Shown: positions 53,047 to 61,883, counted from the stretch's first letter. The stretch is DNA of 64,000 nucleotides from UBA9659 sp965208605 (GCA_965208605.1 OZ242345.1:496001-560000), one strand, 5' to 3'. Numbers and translations: made by a program. Notes: generated by a model not told the origin, from the letters alone.

Positions 53047-54219
53047 TTAGCCTGTAAATGCCTGTAATCCGGTCTGGGCACGGCCAAGAATCAAGGCATG
53101 GATGTCATGCGTACCCTCGTAGGTATTGACGGTTTCCAGATTCATCATATGCCGAATGACATGATATTCATCGGAAATCCCATTACCGCCGTGCATATCA
53201 CGAGCCTGACGAGCAATATCCAGTGCCTTGCCGCAGTTGTTGCGTTTCATGAGGGAAATATTTTCCACCGGGCAATTATCTTCATCCAGCAACTGTCCGA
53301 GCCGCAATGCACCCTGCAAACCGAGTGTGATTTCGGTTTGCATGTCCGCCAGTTTTTTCTGAATGAGTTGGTTTGCCGCCAGCGGTCTGCCGAACTGCTG
53401 GCGTTCCATGGTATAGCTTCGGGCGGCGTGCCAGCAGGCCTCAGCGGCACCCATGCTGCCCCAGGCTATGCCATAACGAGCTCGGTTCAGGCATCCAAAG
53501 GGACCGCCCAAGCCCTTGGCATCGGGTAATAGATTGGCTTCGGGTATTTCCACATCAGCCAGGATAATTTCCCCGGTGATTGATGCCCGCATACTGAACT
53601 TGCCTTCTATGGTCGGGGTGGAGAGCCCCGGGGTGCCCCGCTCCACAATAAAGCCGCGAATCTCGCCGTCCAGCTTTGCCCAGACCACCGCCAGGTCCGC
53701 AATGGGTGCATTAGTAATCCACATCTTGGCACCGTTCAGCAGGTAGCCATCGGCGGTCTTCTCGGCGCGGGTAAGCATGCTACCGGGGTCAGAACCATGG
53801 TCGGGTTCAGTCAATCCAAAGCAGCCCACCAGGGCACCAGTTGCCAGTGGGGGGAGATACTTTTCCCGCTGCCTCTCGGTGCCATAAGCATAGATGGGAT
53901 GCATGACCAGCGATGACTGGACACTCATTGCCGAACGATAGCCGCTATCCACTCGCTCTATTTCTCTGGCGACCAGCCCATAAGAGACATAGTTGACATG
54001 CGAGCAGCCGTACTTTTCCGGCAGGGTGGGGCCGAGCAGGCCTAAGGCGCCCATTTCCCCCATGATTTCGGGGTCAAAATGCTCTTCTCGATAGGCTTGG
54101 CGCACTCTAGGGAGCAATTTGCTTTGCGCGTAGTTTTTCGCGGTATCACGAATCAATCGCTCAGCTTCGGTTAATTGAGCGTCCAGAAAAAACGGGTCTT
54201 CCCAATGGAAACTTGTCAT
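53047..54219 (-). CDS. gcdH: Glutaryl-CoA dehydrogenase
   Basis: A 390-residue decarboxylating acyl-CoA dehydrogenase converting glutaryl-CoA to crotonyl-CoA in lysine, tryptophan and hydroxylysine breakdown. GCFGLTEPDHGSDPGSM, KMWITNAPIADLAVVWAK, RYGIAWGSMGAAEACW and the catalytic Glu in NTYEGTHDIHALILGR are diagnostic. ATG 54219 has AGAGG 5 nt upstream. Monocistronic; no glutaryl-CoA transferase or transporter is adjacent. Confidence 0.95.
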   Translation of the reverse strand: MTSFHWEDPFFLDAQLTEAERLIRDTAKNYAQSKLLPRVRQAYREEHFDPEIMGEMGALGLLGPTLPEKYGCSHVNYVSYGLVAREIERVDSGYRSAMSVQSSLVMHPIYAYGTERQREKYLPPLATGALVGCFGLTEPDHGSDPGSMLTRAEKTADGYLLNGAKMWITNAPIADLAVVWAKLDGEIRGFIVERGTPGLSTPTIEGKFSMRASITGEIILADVEIPEANLLPDAKGLGGPFGCLNRARYGIAWGSMGAAEACWHAARSYTMERQQFGRPLAANQLIQKKLADMQTEITLGLQGALRLGQLLDEDNCPVENISLMKRNNCGKALDIARQARDMHGGNGISDEYHVIRHMMNLETVNTYEGTHDIHALILGRAQTGLQAFTG

Positions 54220-54309
54220 GCGCACCTCTTATGTCCTAATCATCCGCTCTAATTATCATGAGGACACACTGTACAGAAGGAAGGCTATTGAAGGAACAGG
54301 TTGTTGTTG

Positions 54310-54563
54310 AGGTGTGGCGGAATATCAAGGTACTTCGGCTTCGTTCCTCTGGATTCCCGAGCTTGCTCGGGAATCCAGCCTGTATATTTTTCCGTCATCC
54401 GCGCTGCCTGACGCTTCCGCGCCGTCACCCTCCCCAATATGCCCAGGCTCCCCCGTTGATGTGTAAATGTCCCACAGGTGGTTGGCTTCGTTCCTCTGGA
54501 TTCCCGTCACCCCAGTCATCACCGCCGATGGCTGTGATGACTGGGGTGACGAGAATGACGGGG
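54310..54563. repeat. Compound MITE-like element with hairpin modules
   Basis: Within 54226-54632, otherwise gene-free: GTTCCTCTGGATTCCCGAGC then GGGAATCCAG (perfect palindrome near 54348-54377), CTGTATATTTTTCCGTCA (54380), a 31-nt block at 54406-54436 whose inverse is at 60427-60457, GTTCCTCTGGATTCCCGTC again (54490), and a hairpin CCCCAGTCATCAC / GTGATGACTGGGG (54510-54546) ending in GACGAGAATGACGG. Confidence 0.75.
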
Positions 54564-54632
54564 TAATGTATTCTGTGCCCTCATAGCTACACCAACCCAA
54601 GCATGCCCGGGCGTTTCCTGAAAGGACATTTC

Positions 54633-55451
54633 ATGAAAGGATATTCTACTCAGGATGTAGCCGAACTTTTGGGTATGCCCCGAAAGGCAATTCGTGAATA
54701 TGCAAGAACCGGCATCCTTGATCCCGCACGCACCCCGAGCAATCACTATCGTTTCAACTTTCAAGACATCATTGTGCTGCGTACCGCTAAGGAACTGATG
54801 GCAACCGGTATCAGTCGTAGTCAAATCAACAAGGTCTTGTATAAATTAAAGCAGCAGTTGCCCTCAAACCGAAGTCTCACTTCCTTTCGCGTCAGTGGTG
54901 ATGCGGGGGCGGTCGTCATCCACGAGGATGATCGGGTCTATAACCCTGAATCCGGGCAGATTCATTTTAATTTTGCCGTTGCTGAACTTGCCGGTAGCGT
55001 AGCACCACTTGCCATACAGGCAGCAGAGGCCGCTGCCATCAGTAATAAACTTTCCGCCGATGATTGGTTTGATCTGGGCGTTGACCTTGAGGCGGTGTCC
55101 CCTGAGGACGCGCCCGTGGCTTATCGGCGCGCTATTGAACTTGCCCCCGGCCACTCGGATGCGCATGTCAACATAGGCCGGCTGCTTCAAGAGGCGGGGA
55201 AATATGATGAGGCCAAGGCACATTACCGGCAGGCCTTGGGAGCCGACCCGGATAATCTGCTGGCGGCATTTAATCTGGGCACCCTGTTTGAGGATATAGG
55301 GCGCATTGAGGAGGCCATCAAAGCCTATGAGAAGGCGGCAAACCTGGCGGATGCCCACTTTAATCTATCGCGTCTCTATGAGTTGGTGGGGGAACATTCT
55401 CAAGCACTGGAACATCTCAATATCTATCGCAAATTGATAGCCCCTCATTGA
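54633..55451 (+). CDS. MerR-type HTH and TPR protein
   Basis: A 272-residue protein joining an N-terminal MerR-like winged helix (YSTQDVAELLGMPRKAIREY, NHYRFNFQDIIVLRTAKELM) to C-terminal tetratricopeptide repeats (VAYRRAIELAPGHSDAHVNI, AKAHYRQALGADPDNLLAAF, AIKAYEKAANLADAHFNLSR). Such fusions occur in proteobacteria; likely a transcription factor that binds a partner protein through TPRs. Targets unknown. ATG 54633 has AAAGGA at the right distance; the start region is a 15-nt near-duplicate (CCTGAAAGGACATTT, CATGAAAGGATATTC). Confidence 0.85.
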   Translation: MKGYSTQDVAELLGMPRKAIREYARTGILDPARTPSNHYRFNFQDIIVLRTAKELMATGISRSQINKVLYKLKQQLPSNRSLTSFRVSGDAGAVVIHEDDRVYNPESGQIHFNFAVAELAGSVAPLAIQAAEAAAISNKLSADDWFDLGVDLEAVSPEDAPVAYRRAIELAPGHSDAHVNIGRLLQEAGKYDEAKAHYRQALGADPDNLLAAFNLGTLFEDIGRIEEAIKAYEKAANLADAHFNLSRLYELVGEHSQALEHLNIYRKLIAPH

Positions 55452-55477
55452 GTGGGCGGGCACTTATCTATCAAGCG

Positions 55478-56158
55478 CTATCCAGCGGCAGGAAGATCAC
55501 CCTGAGCTTCTTGATGACGCACCACCTCCCCTTCTTGCATGAAGACAATTTCCTCAGCGATATTAGTCGCCAGATCACCAATCCGCTCCAGGTTGGATGA
55601 AATGGTCAGACAAGACATGGCGGAATTGATCATCTGCGGGTGTTCCGCCATCACCTTCTCCAGGATGTCAAAAGTCCGCGCATGTAAGGCATCAAGATCG
55701 TCATCCATTGCCATGACCTGCCGGGCACCCTCGGCATCCTGTTCCCTGAGCGCAACCACTGCCTGCCGTACCATTTTTGAACAGATGTCGCCCATCTTTT
55801 TGAAGTCCAAGTCAGCAGTAACCCGCTCCTTGTGGATGAGGTCGTCGACTCTTTCCGCAATGTTCTCCGCCTGGTCTCCCATGCGCTCTAAGTCATTGTT
55901 GACCTTGAGGGTAACGATGAGAAATCTCAGATCAATCGCCACCGGTTGATGCAGGGCAAGCACCTTGAGACAATCTTCCTCAATGTCAACTTCCATGTGA
56001 TTGATACGCACCCCTGCGGCGATGATTTCCTCAGCAAGCGCCGGGTCAAAGGTCTGTATCATCACCACCGACTTGTCGATTACCCGCACTACCAAAGAGC
56101 CCAACTCCGACAACTTATTGCCCAGATGCACCATGTCTCTCTCAAGATGTTTTGTCAT
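55478..56158 (-). CDS. phoU: Phosphate signalling protein PhoU
   Basis: A 226-residue all-helical protein with two PhoU repeats; E-x3-D motifs such as ERMGDQAENIAERVDDL and ERIGDLATNIAEEIVFM bind metal. PhoU restrains PhoR kinase and the Pst transporter when phosphate is plentiful. Last gene of the pst operon, 64 nt after pstB, separated by a 14-nt tandem repeat. PhoB and PhoR are not in the window. Confidence 0.96.
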   Translation of the reverse strand: MTKHLERDMVHLGNKLSELGSLVVRVIDKSVVMIQTFDPALAEEIIAAGVRINHMEVDIEEDCLKVLALHQPVAIDLRFLIVTLKVNNDLERMGDQAENIAERVDDLIHKERVTADLDFKKMGDICSKMVRQAVVALREQDAEGARQVMAMDDDLDALHARTFDILEKVMAEHPQMINSAMSCLTISSNLERIGDLATNIAEEIVFMQEGEVVRHQEAQGDLPAAG

Positions 56159-56176
56159 TTAATTGCCCTGCTCCGT

Positions 56177-56225
56177 CAATTTAGAAAAGTCAATTTAGAA
56201 AAGTTAATTTAGAAAAGTTAATTTA
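56177..56225. repeat. 14-nt tandem repeat between pstB and phoU
   Basis: Three units CAATTTAGAAAAGT, CAATTTAGAAAAGT, TAATTTAGAAAAGT (from about 56177) and a partial TAATTTAGCC. The pstB stop (56223-56225) lies in the last unit. Confidence 0.92.
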
Positions 56226-56978
56226 GCCGAATCTACCCGTCACATATTCTTCTGTTCTCGTATTGGCGGGTCGGGTAAACACCTGGTCGGTGTCGCCATA
56301 TTCAACCAGGACACCGTTTTCAAGAAAGGCCGTAAAGTCAGACACCCGCGCTGCCTGTTGCATGTTGTGGGTGACAATCACAATGGTGTAATTTTCTTTC
56401 AGTTCAAAGAGTAGGTCTTCAATCCGCGCCGTGGACATGGGATCAAGCGCCGAGCAGGGTTCATCCATAAGAATAATTTCTGGCTCCATGGCCAGCACTC
56501 GAGCAATACACAACCTCTGTTGCTGCCCACCAGATAGATTCAACGCGTTGTCTTGCAGGCGGTCCTTCACCTCATCCCAGAGTGCCGCCTGCCGGAGAGT
56601 CCGCTCCACCCGCTCGTCCATTGAACCGGGCATATCGTTAATCCCCGGACCCCAGGCAACATTGCGATAGATGGATTTAGGAAAGGGATTAGGCCTTTGG
56701 AACACCATGCCGATACGCAAGCGCACTTCTACGGGGTCGGTATCCGGTGCATAGAGGTCGGCATCCTGATACTCAATGCGCCCCGTGTGGTTCACATAAT
56801 GAATAAAATCATTCATCCGGTTCAGGGCTCTGAGGAGCGTACTTTTACCACATCCTGAGGGACCAATGATGGCGGTAATCTTCTTCTCATAGATCGGCAG
56901 GGTGACATGCCGTACCGCCGGTTCAGTCGCATAGTTAATACTAAGATCTTCAATATGCAGAATAATATTGTCTGTCAT
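56223..56978 (-). CDS. pstB: Phosphate import ATPase PstB
   Basis: A 251-residue ABC ATPase. Walker A IIGPSGCGKSTLLRALNRMND, signature LSGGQQQRLCIARVLA, Walker B IILMDEPCSALDP, switch His in IVTHNMQQA. NMNDFI-type region near the P-loop is typical for PstB. It powers PstCA. Confidence 0.97.
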   Translation of the reverse strand: MTDNIILHIEDLSINYATEPAVRHVTLPIYEKKITAIIGPSGCGKSTLLRALNRMNDFIHYVNHTGRIEYQDADLYAPDTDPVEVRLRIGMVFQRPNPFPKSIYRNVAWGPGINDMPGSMDERVERTLRQAALWDEVKDRLQDNALNLSGGQQQRLCIARVLAMEPEIILMDEPCSALDPMSTARIEDLLFELKENYTIVIVTHNMQQAARVSDFTAFLENGVLVEYGDTDQVFTRPANTRTEEYVTGRFG

Positions 56979-56987
56979 GGTCCTTCT

Positions 56988-57062
56988 CTACATAAAAAGG
57001 CTACATAAAAGCCTAAATAAAAAGACTAAACAAAAGCCTACATAAAAAGGCTAAACAAAAGC
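56988..57062. repeat. Six 12-13-nt tandem units between pstA and pstB
   Basis: CTACATAAAAAGG, CTACATAAAAGC, CTAAATAAAAAGA, CTAAACAAAAGC, CTACATAAAAAGG, CTAAACAAAAGC. The alternation of 13- and 12-nt units shows duplication of a 25-nt dimer. It fills the 93-nt intercistronic space. Confidence 0.92.
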
Positions 57063-57071
57063 CGCAGCAAA

Positions 57072-57932
57072 TCATCTGCCCCGACTACCCCGATGACGAA
57101 TATACACCGCCAAGGAATTCATCATCAGCAAGACTGCCAGGAGCACGATGATCGCGGCCGAGGCAAGTTCATGGAAGGCGGCCTGGGGACGCGCGGTCCA
57201 ATTAAAAATCTGTATAGAAAGTGCCGTAAACTCATCCATGGGACCATCCGGTATGAACGCAACATAGGTCAGGGCGCCAATCATCACCAGTGGTGCGGTT
57301 TCCCCTATGGCACGGGACAGCGCAAGGATGAGCCCGGTCAGGATGCCGGGCAGTGCCGCCGGTAATACATGCGCTCTGACGACTTGCCAGCGAGTAGCAC
57401 CCACAGCATAAGCGGCCTGGCGGAGGGATGACGGCACGGCGCGAATGGCCTCTTTTGAGGCGATGATAATCACCGGCAGAATCAACAGACTCATGGTTAA
57501 TGCCCCGGCGACAAGACTGCGCTCAAGGGACATGAAGCGAACAAAAATAGCCAACCCAAGAATGCCATAGACGATGGAAGGCACCCCTGCCAGGTTAGCA
57601 ATGTTGATGCTGATCATCTCCCTCAACCTTGAGGGGGTGGCATATTCCTCCAGATAAACTGCTGCCAGGACGCCCACTGGAATGGCAAAGGCGGCTGTCA
57701 GGGTCGTCAGCCAGAGGGTCCCGACAAGTGCGGACAGAATACCGGCCTTTTCCGGAAAGCGAGAGGGGAAACTACTCAAGAACTGGGGGTCCAACCAGGG
57801 CAAGCCAGTCACCGTGACTCGCCAGAGCAAGGTGATCAACACCAGCACGGCTAAGCCGGTCACCAGGATGCAACACCACTTGAAGCCGAGCGACTTCCGA
57901 TGCCGCCACGCGAGTTGTTGCTGCCGATTCAT
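57072..57932 (-). CDS. pstA: Phosphate ABC transporter permease PstA
   Basis: A 286-residue inner-membrane permease with about six helices; EYATPSRLREMISINIANLAGVPSIVYGILGL and AIRAVPSSLRQAAYAVGATRWQVVRAHVLPAALPGILTG-like EAA loop are the family blocks. ATG overlaps the pstC stop by 4 nt. Confidence 0.96.
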   Translation of the reverse strand: MNRQQQLAWRHRKSLGFKWCCILVTGLAVLVLITLLWRVTVTGLPWLDPQFLSSFPSRFPEKAGILSALVGTLWLTTLTAAFAIPVGVLAAVYLEEYATPSRLREMISINIANLAGVPSIVYGILGLAIFVRFMSLERSLVAGALTMSLLILPVIIIASKEAIRAVPSSLRQAAYAVGATRWQVVRAHVLPAALPGILTGLILALSRAIGETAPLVMIGALTYVAFIPDGPMDEFTALSIQIFNWTARPQAAFHELASAAIIVLLAVLLMMNSLAVYIRHRGSRGR

Positions 57933-58837
57933 TCGTAGACCTCCTGGTATCGCTTCATCACCCGGTTGGCGGCGATATTCAGTGCCAGGGTAATCAGAAA
58001 CAACACCGAGGCCACCGCAAAGAGGGTTTGATAGGTCAAGGTACCGGCCGGCGTGTCGCCCAGAGAGACCTGCACAATATAGGCGGTCATCGTCTGGATG
58101 CTCTCCAGAGGATTAAAGGTCATATTGGGTGTTGCGCCCGCCGCCAGAGTCACCGCCATAGTCTCCCCAATGGCTCGGGATATCGCCAACACAAAGGCCG
58201 CAAAAATGCCCGACAGGCCAGCCGGCAAGACGATGCGGGCAGTGACCTCAAAAGAGGTCGCACCGAGAGAATAGGCACCTTCCCGCAGGGACTCGGGTAC
58301 CGCCCGCAAGGCATCGTCACACAGGGACGCCACCATAGGCAAGACCATAATCCCCACCACCACCGCCGCACTCGCGGCGTTAAAAACATGCGTTTGCGGC
58401 AGGATGATTTTGAGCAGGGGCGTCACCGTAGTCAGGGCAAAAAAGCCATATACCACTGTCGGTATGCCCGCGAGTATCTCCAGAACCGGCTTCAAAATAC
58501 TCCGCGCTCGAGCGCTGGCATATTCACTCAGATAGATCCCCGAGGCCACCCCTACAGGCAGTGCGACCATTGATGCACCAATCACAATGAGCATTGTGCC
58601 AGCAAGCAACGGCAAGAGGCCATAAGATTTGGGATTGAGTAGCGGCGACCAGTTGGTACCAAACAGAAACTCCCAGATCGACACCTGGGTGAGGAATTCC
58701 CAAGTTTCAAAAGCAAGCACCGCGATCACCGCCAGGGTCGTCACCACCGACAAGGCAGCGCAGGTAAAGAAGAGCAGGCGCAGTGCCGACTCAAAATATC
58801 TGGGTTTGCTCGTTTTCATCTGGTTGTTTTCCGTCAT
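57929..58837 (-). CDS. pstC: Phosphate ABC transporter permease PstC
   Basis: A 302-residue permease with about six helices. WEFLFGTNWSPLLNPKSYG and the EAA loop DDALRAVPESLREGAYSLGA are typical. ATG 58837 (MTENNQMKTSK) is preferred over the TTG two codons upstream. The gene follows pstS by 244 nt containing a MITE-like element, so expression relative to pstS may be uncoupled. Confidence 0.95.
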   Translation of the reverse strand: MTENNQMKTSKPRYFESALRLLFFTCAALSVVTTLAVIAVLAFETWEFLTQVSIWEFLFGTNWSPLLNPKSYGLLPLLAGTMLIVIGASMVALPVGVASGIYLSEYASARARSILKPVLEILAGIPTVVYGFFALTTVTPLLKIILPQTHVFNAASAAVVVGIMVLPMVASLCDDALRAVPESLREGAYSLGATSFEVTARIVLPAGLSGIFAAFVLAISRAIGETMAVTLAAGATPNMTFNPLESIQTMTAYIVQVSLGDTPAGTLTYQTLFAVASVLFLITLALNIAANRVMKRYQEVYE

Positions 58838-58866
58838 TATCAAAGAATCCAGTCATCACAGCCGAT

Positions 58867-59041
58867 CCCCGTCATTCTCGCCGAACCCAGAGGAACAAAG
58901 GCAACCACCTTGATATTCCCGCTACACCTCAACGGGGGTTCGCGCTCTTTCAGGCGGCTTACGCCGCCAGGCTGGATTCCCGTCACCCCAGTCATCACAG
59001 CCGATGGCTGTGATGACTGGAGCGACGAGAATGACGGCGGG
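58867..59041. repeat. MITE-like element with perfect hairpin between pstS and pstC
   Basis: Left end CCCCGTCATTCTCGCC (58868), right end GACGAGAATGACGGCGGG (59024-59041). Inside: CAGAGGAACAAAGGCAACCA, CTTGATATTCCCGCTACA, and a perfect hairpin CCAGTCATCACAGCC (58988-59002) / GGCTGTGATGACTGG (59006-59020) with loop GAT. In the pst transcript this hairpin would separate pstS from pstCAB. Confidence 0.8.
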
Positions 59042-59081
59042 AAGGCGTTCGCCTTTAACGAAAGCACAACCCACCGACCGC

Positions 59082-60149
59082 TCAGTGGCTTATTACACTA
59101 GTCAGCGTGGCCGCTGCACCATAAGCAGTGCCGGTGACTCTGTTGTTAATTCTTTGCATGGCCGCTTGATAGACAGCGGGCGGCAGGGTGACATAACCGA
59201 CCTCCTGAGACAGGCTGCCCGCATGCTGCATGTAAAACTCAACAAACTTCATGATCCCAGGATCATCCAGAGACCTGGGATTGATATAAATAAAAATCGG
59301 GCGCGACAGGGGCGCATAGATGCCTTTACTAATCGTCTCCAGGCTCGGCACAACGGGACCCTTGCCGCCATCTATGGGGACGATTTTTAATTGGCTTTTA
59401 TTTTCTATGTAGTAGGCAAACCCAAAATAACCCAATGAATAGAGGTCACCGGCAATCCCCTGTACCAACACATTGTCATTTTCGCTGGCAGTAAAATCCG
59501 CTCGAGATGCTTGTTCCTCACCATTCACCACCTTGGTGAAATAATCAAAGGTGCCCGAATCAGTACCGGGTCCATAGAGCCGAATCTTTTGCTTAGGCCA
59601 GTGCCCGCGGACATCCGACCAGGTTTCCACGCGGCTACCCGGCCTCCATATTTGATGCAGTTCCTCTAGGCTCAGATGCTCCACCCAGTCATTGTTTTGA
59701 TTAACAATCACCGACAGACCATCAAATGCTACGGGCACTTCAATGAAGCCCACCCCGGCCTGCTTTGCCTTTTGTTGTTCACTGGGCTTGATGGAACGGG
59801 AAGCATCATTGATGTCAATTTCCCCGGCGATGAACTTCTTAAAACCACCGCCAGTACCCGACACACCCACTGTGACCCGAACCTCAGGCGCCACCGCGTT
59901 GTATTCTTCGGCAACGGCTTCACTAATCGGGAAGACAGTGCTGGAGCCATCCACCCGCACCCTGGTGGGCACCTTGGATTGAGATTCATCTTGCGTGTCG
60001 CAACCCGGCAAACTCAGCATAAACGTCAGCATAGATGCTATGGCAATAAACCCCACTGGAATAGGCACTAATGCACAGGACTCTAATACAAAAGACAACT
60101 TACGCATCATTGCATGCATCCTCTTGGTTTTCATAAGCACTGTTTTCAT
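59082..60149 (-). CDS. pstS: Phosphate-binding protein PstS
   Basis: A 355-residue binding protein. After a signal region, the lipobox LSLPGC puts the lipid at Cys50; then VDGSSTVFPISEAVAEEYN, SGTGGGFKKFIAGEIDI and YGPGTDSGTFDYFTK bind phosphate as in the PstS/SphX group. The start codon is in a 15-nt duplication: ATGAAAACAGTGCTT then ATGAAAACCAAG, so 60149 and 60134 are both possible starts; later Met codons at residues 11-15 would give a more usual signal length. Confidence 0.95.
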   Translation of the reverse strand: MKTVLMKTKRMHAMMRKLSFVLESCALVPIPVGFIAIASMLTFMLSLPGCDTQDESQSKVPTRVRVDGSSTVFPISEAVAEEYNAVAPEVRVTVGVSGTGGGFKKFIAGEIDINDASRSIKPSEQQKAKQAGVGFIEVPVAFDGLSVIVNQNNDWVEHLSLEELHQIWRPGSRVETWSDVRGHWPKQKIRLYGPGTDSGTFDYFTKVVNGEEQASRADFTASENDNVLVQGIAGDLYSLGYFGFAYYIENKSQLKIVPIDGGKGPVVPSLETISKGIYAPLSRPIFIYINPRSLDDPGIMKFVEFYMQHAGSLSQEVGYVTLPPAVYQAAMQRINNRVTGTAYGAAATLTSVISH

Positions 60150-60230
60150 AAGCGCGGGGACGGGGGCTATTACAAGTGAGTAAAGTTAAGATTGATTAAA
60201 GATAAATTAAATATTACCTGGGTCCCGTTC

Positions 60231-60612
60231 ACCCCGTCATTCTTCGCCGCTCCTTCAGGCGGCTTGCGCCGCCCGCCGTCATTCTCGCCGAGTCCAGTCG
60301 CCCCCGCCACAGGCGGGGCGACTGGACTCGGGGGGAATCCAGAGGAACAAAGGCAACCACCTTGATATTCCCGCTACACCTCAACAACAAGATGGTTCGT
60401 CGCTCCCCGTCACTCTCGGGCTGGCGTGGGGAGGGTGACGGCGCGGAAGCGTCAGGCTTTGATGCTGACGGGAAAATATACAGGCTGGATTCCCGAGCAA
60501 GCTCGAGAATGACGGCGCGGGGCGCCGTTAGCCCTTGCCACTCTGGATTCTCGGCACCCCAATCATCACAGCCGATGGCGGTGATGATTGGGATGACGAG
60601 AATGACGGCGTG
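60231..60612. repeat. Compound MITE-like region between pstS and the porin
   Basis: CCCCGTCATTCTTCGCC (60231) opens the region; CCGTCATTCTCGCCGA recurs near 60277. Then GGAATCCAGAGGAACAAAGG (60335), the 60427-60457 block inverse to 54406-54436, GGATTCCCGAGC (60487), CGAGAATGACGGCG (60503), and a hairpin CCCCAATCATCAC / GTGATGATTGGG (60557-60592) closed by CGAGAATGACGGCG. The hairpin arms differ from the copies at 54510 and 58988 in paired positions. Confidence 0.78.
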
Positions 60613-60652
60613 ATAGATAATAACTGTCACCACCCCATAAGGAGCAAAGCAG

Positions 60653-61870
60653 ATGAAAGTATCACACCTACTAAGTAGGCAAGGATTGGTCTGGGGTCTA
60701 GCATTAGCCGCCGTGCTATTCACACCACCCGTAACCGCAGCAGAGATGCACGAGGATATCAGCCAACTGAAAGCAGAGCTGCTATCCCTCATCAAAAGAG
60801 TGGAACGTCTTGAAGCAGAGAATCAACTGCTCAGCAAAGCAGCACCGGCTCCCGCCAACAAACAGCCCAACGGTTCCTGGAGCGAGCGCATGGCGTTCAC
60901 CGGTGATTTCCGATACCGCTACGAGCATGCCGATGTAGAAGGGAGCAACATCAGGGAACGACATCGTATTCGTACCCGCGGTCTGCTGAGCGTCACCCCA
61001 GTAGATAATATAGAACTCGGGCTGGGCTATGCCGGCGGTACCGATGCTCCCCGAAGCAGCCACCAAACACTGGGTGAAGGCGGCTCAACAAAGGACCTTC
61101 GTCTTGATCAGGCTTATTTCAAATGGCAACCCAGACCCGGCCTCAGCCTCATGGGCGGTAAGATGAAAACCCCTTGGTTCCGCGCCGGGGGCAATACCAT
61201 CCTGTGGGATAACAACTACCGACCTGAAGGGGCGTTCCTGACCTATGCTTTTGATGCGCTATTTCTTAAAATCGGGTACAACCTTCTTGAGAGCGATACC
61301 CAAAAGAACAACGCCAGAGGCATGTACGGCATACAAGCAGGGATGAGCCAAAAGACAAGCATAGGCAAGCTGACCGCCGGGTTCAGCTATTTTGACTTTG
61401 ACTCTAAAGACAGAGGGGTTCCCTATGGCAAAGCGGATAGGTTTTTCGGTAATTCGTATGCATGCAACGGGTCGGGAGCTTGTACCTATCTTTATGACTA
61501 TCAAATAATGGAAGCCTACGCCGAACTAAAAACCAAGTGGGGCAGCACCTTCTTTGTGGACTATGTCAAGAATCGGGATGCAGATAGCCGCAATACCGGC
61601 TGGGCAGCTGGGGTGAAGTTCGCCCGGAGGCAGTGGGATTTCACCTACCGGTATGTTGACCTGGAAGCCGATGCCACCTTTGCCCATCTCACCGCGGCAG
61701 ATTTTAATGGCGGCTACACAGATACCCAAGGGCATACATTCATCGGCGCGTGGGCGCTGAATAAAAAATGGAAACTATCTTTTGATTACTTTACTAATAA
61801 CCGTGATGTCAGTGCTGAGAGCAAACATGATTACGACAAGCTACGTTTGAGCAGCACCTTCAAGTTTTAA
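60653..61870 (+). CDS. Putative porin next to the phosphate transport operon
   Basis: A 405-residue outer-membrane protein: signal peptide ending TAA (residue 29), a short coiled coil (EDISQLKAELLSLIKRVERLEAEN), then a beta-barrel starting FTGDFRYRYEHADVEG and ending in Phe. The layout matches the family of putative porins with N-terminal coiled coil, functionally like OprP. The divergent pst operon suggests uptake of phosphate or polyphosphate; this is inference from position. AAGGAG precedes the ATG. I found no good Pho box. Confidence 0.85.
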   Translation: MKVSHLLSRQGLVWGLALAAVLFTPPVTAAEMHEDISQLKAELLSLIKRVERLEAENQLLSKAAPAPANKQPNGSWSERMAFTGDFRYRYEHADVEGSNIRERHRIRTRGLLSVTPVDNIELGLGYAGGTDAPRSSHQTLGEGGSTKDLRLDQAYFKWQPRPGLSLMGGKMKTPWFRAGGNTILWDNNYRPEGAFLTYAFDALFLKIGYNLLESDTQKNNARGMYGIQAGMSQKTSIGKLTAGFSYFDFDSKDRGVPYGKADRFFGNSYACNGSGACTYLYDYQIMEAYAELKTKWGSTFFVDYVKNRDADSRNTGWAAGVKFARRQWDFTYRYVDLEADATFAHLTAADFNGGYTDTQGHTFIGAWALNKKWKLSFDYFTNNRDVSAESKHDYDKLRLSSTFKF

Positions 61871-61883
61871 CTTCCCGGCTGAG

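Noticed and set aside
56988..57062. Tandem arrays (also 61884-61948 and 34839-34898) as CRISPR
   Set aside because: The units are 12-13 nt, adjoin without unique spacers and lie inside operons; no cas genes are present.
60150..60652. Pho box for pstS or the porin
   Set aside because: CTGTCAC occurs once before the porin (near 60627), but its partner half-site 11 nt away does not match. Before pstS only weak CTTTAAT-like repeats are seen. Not enough to call.
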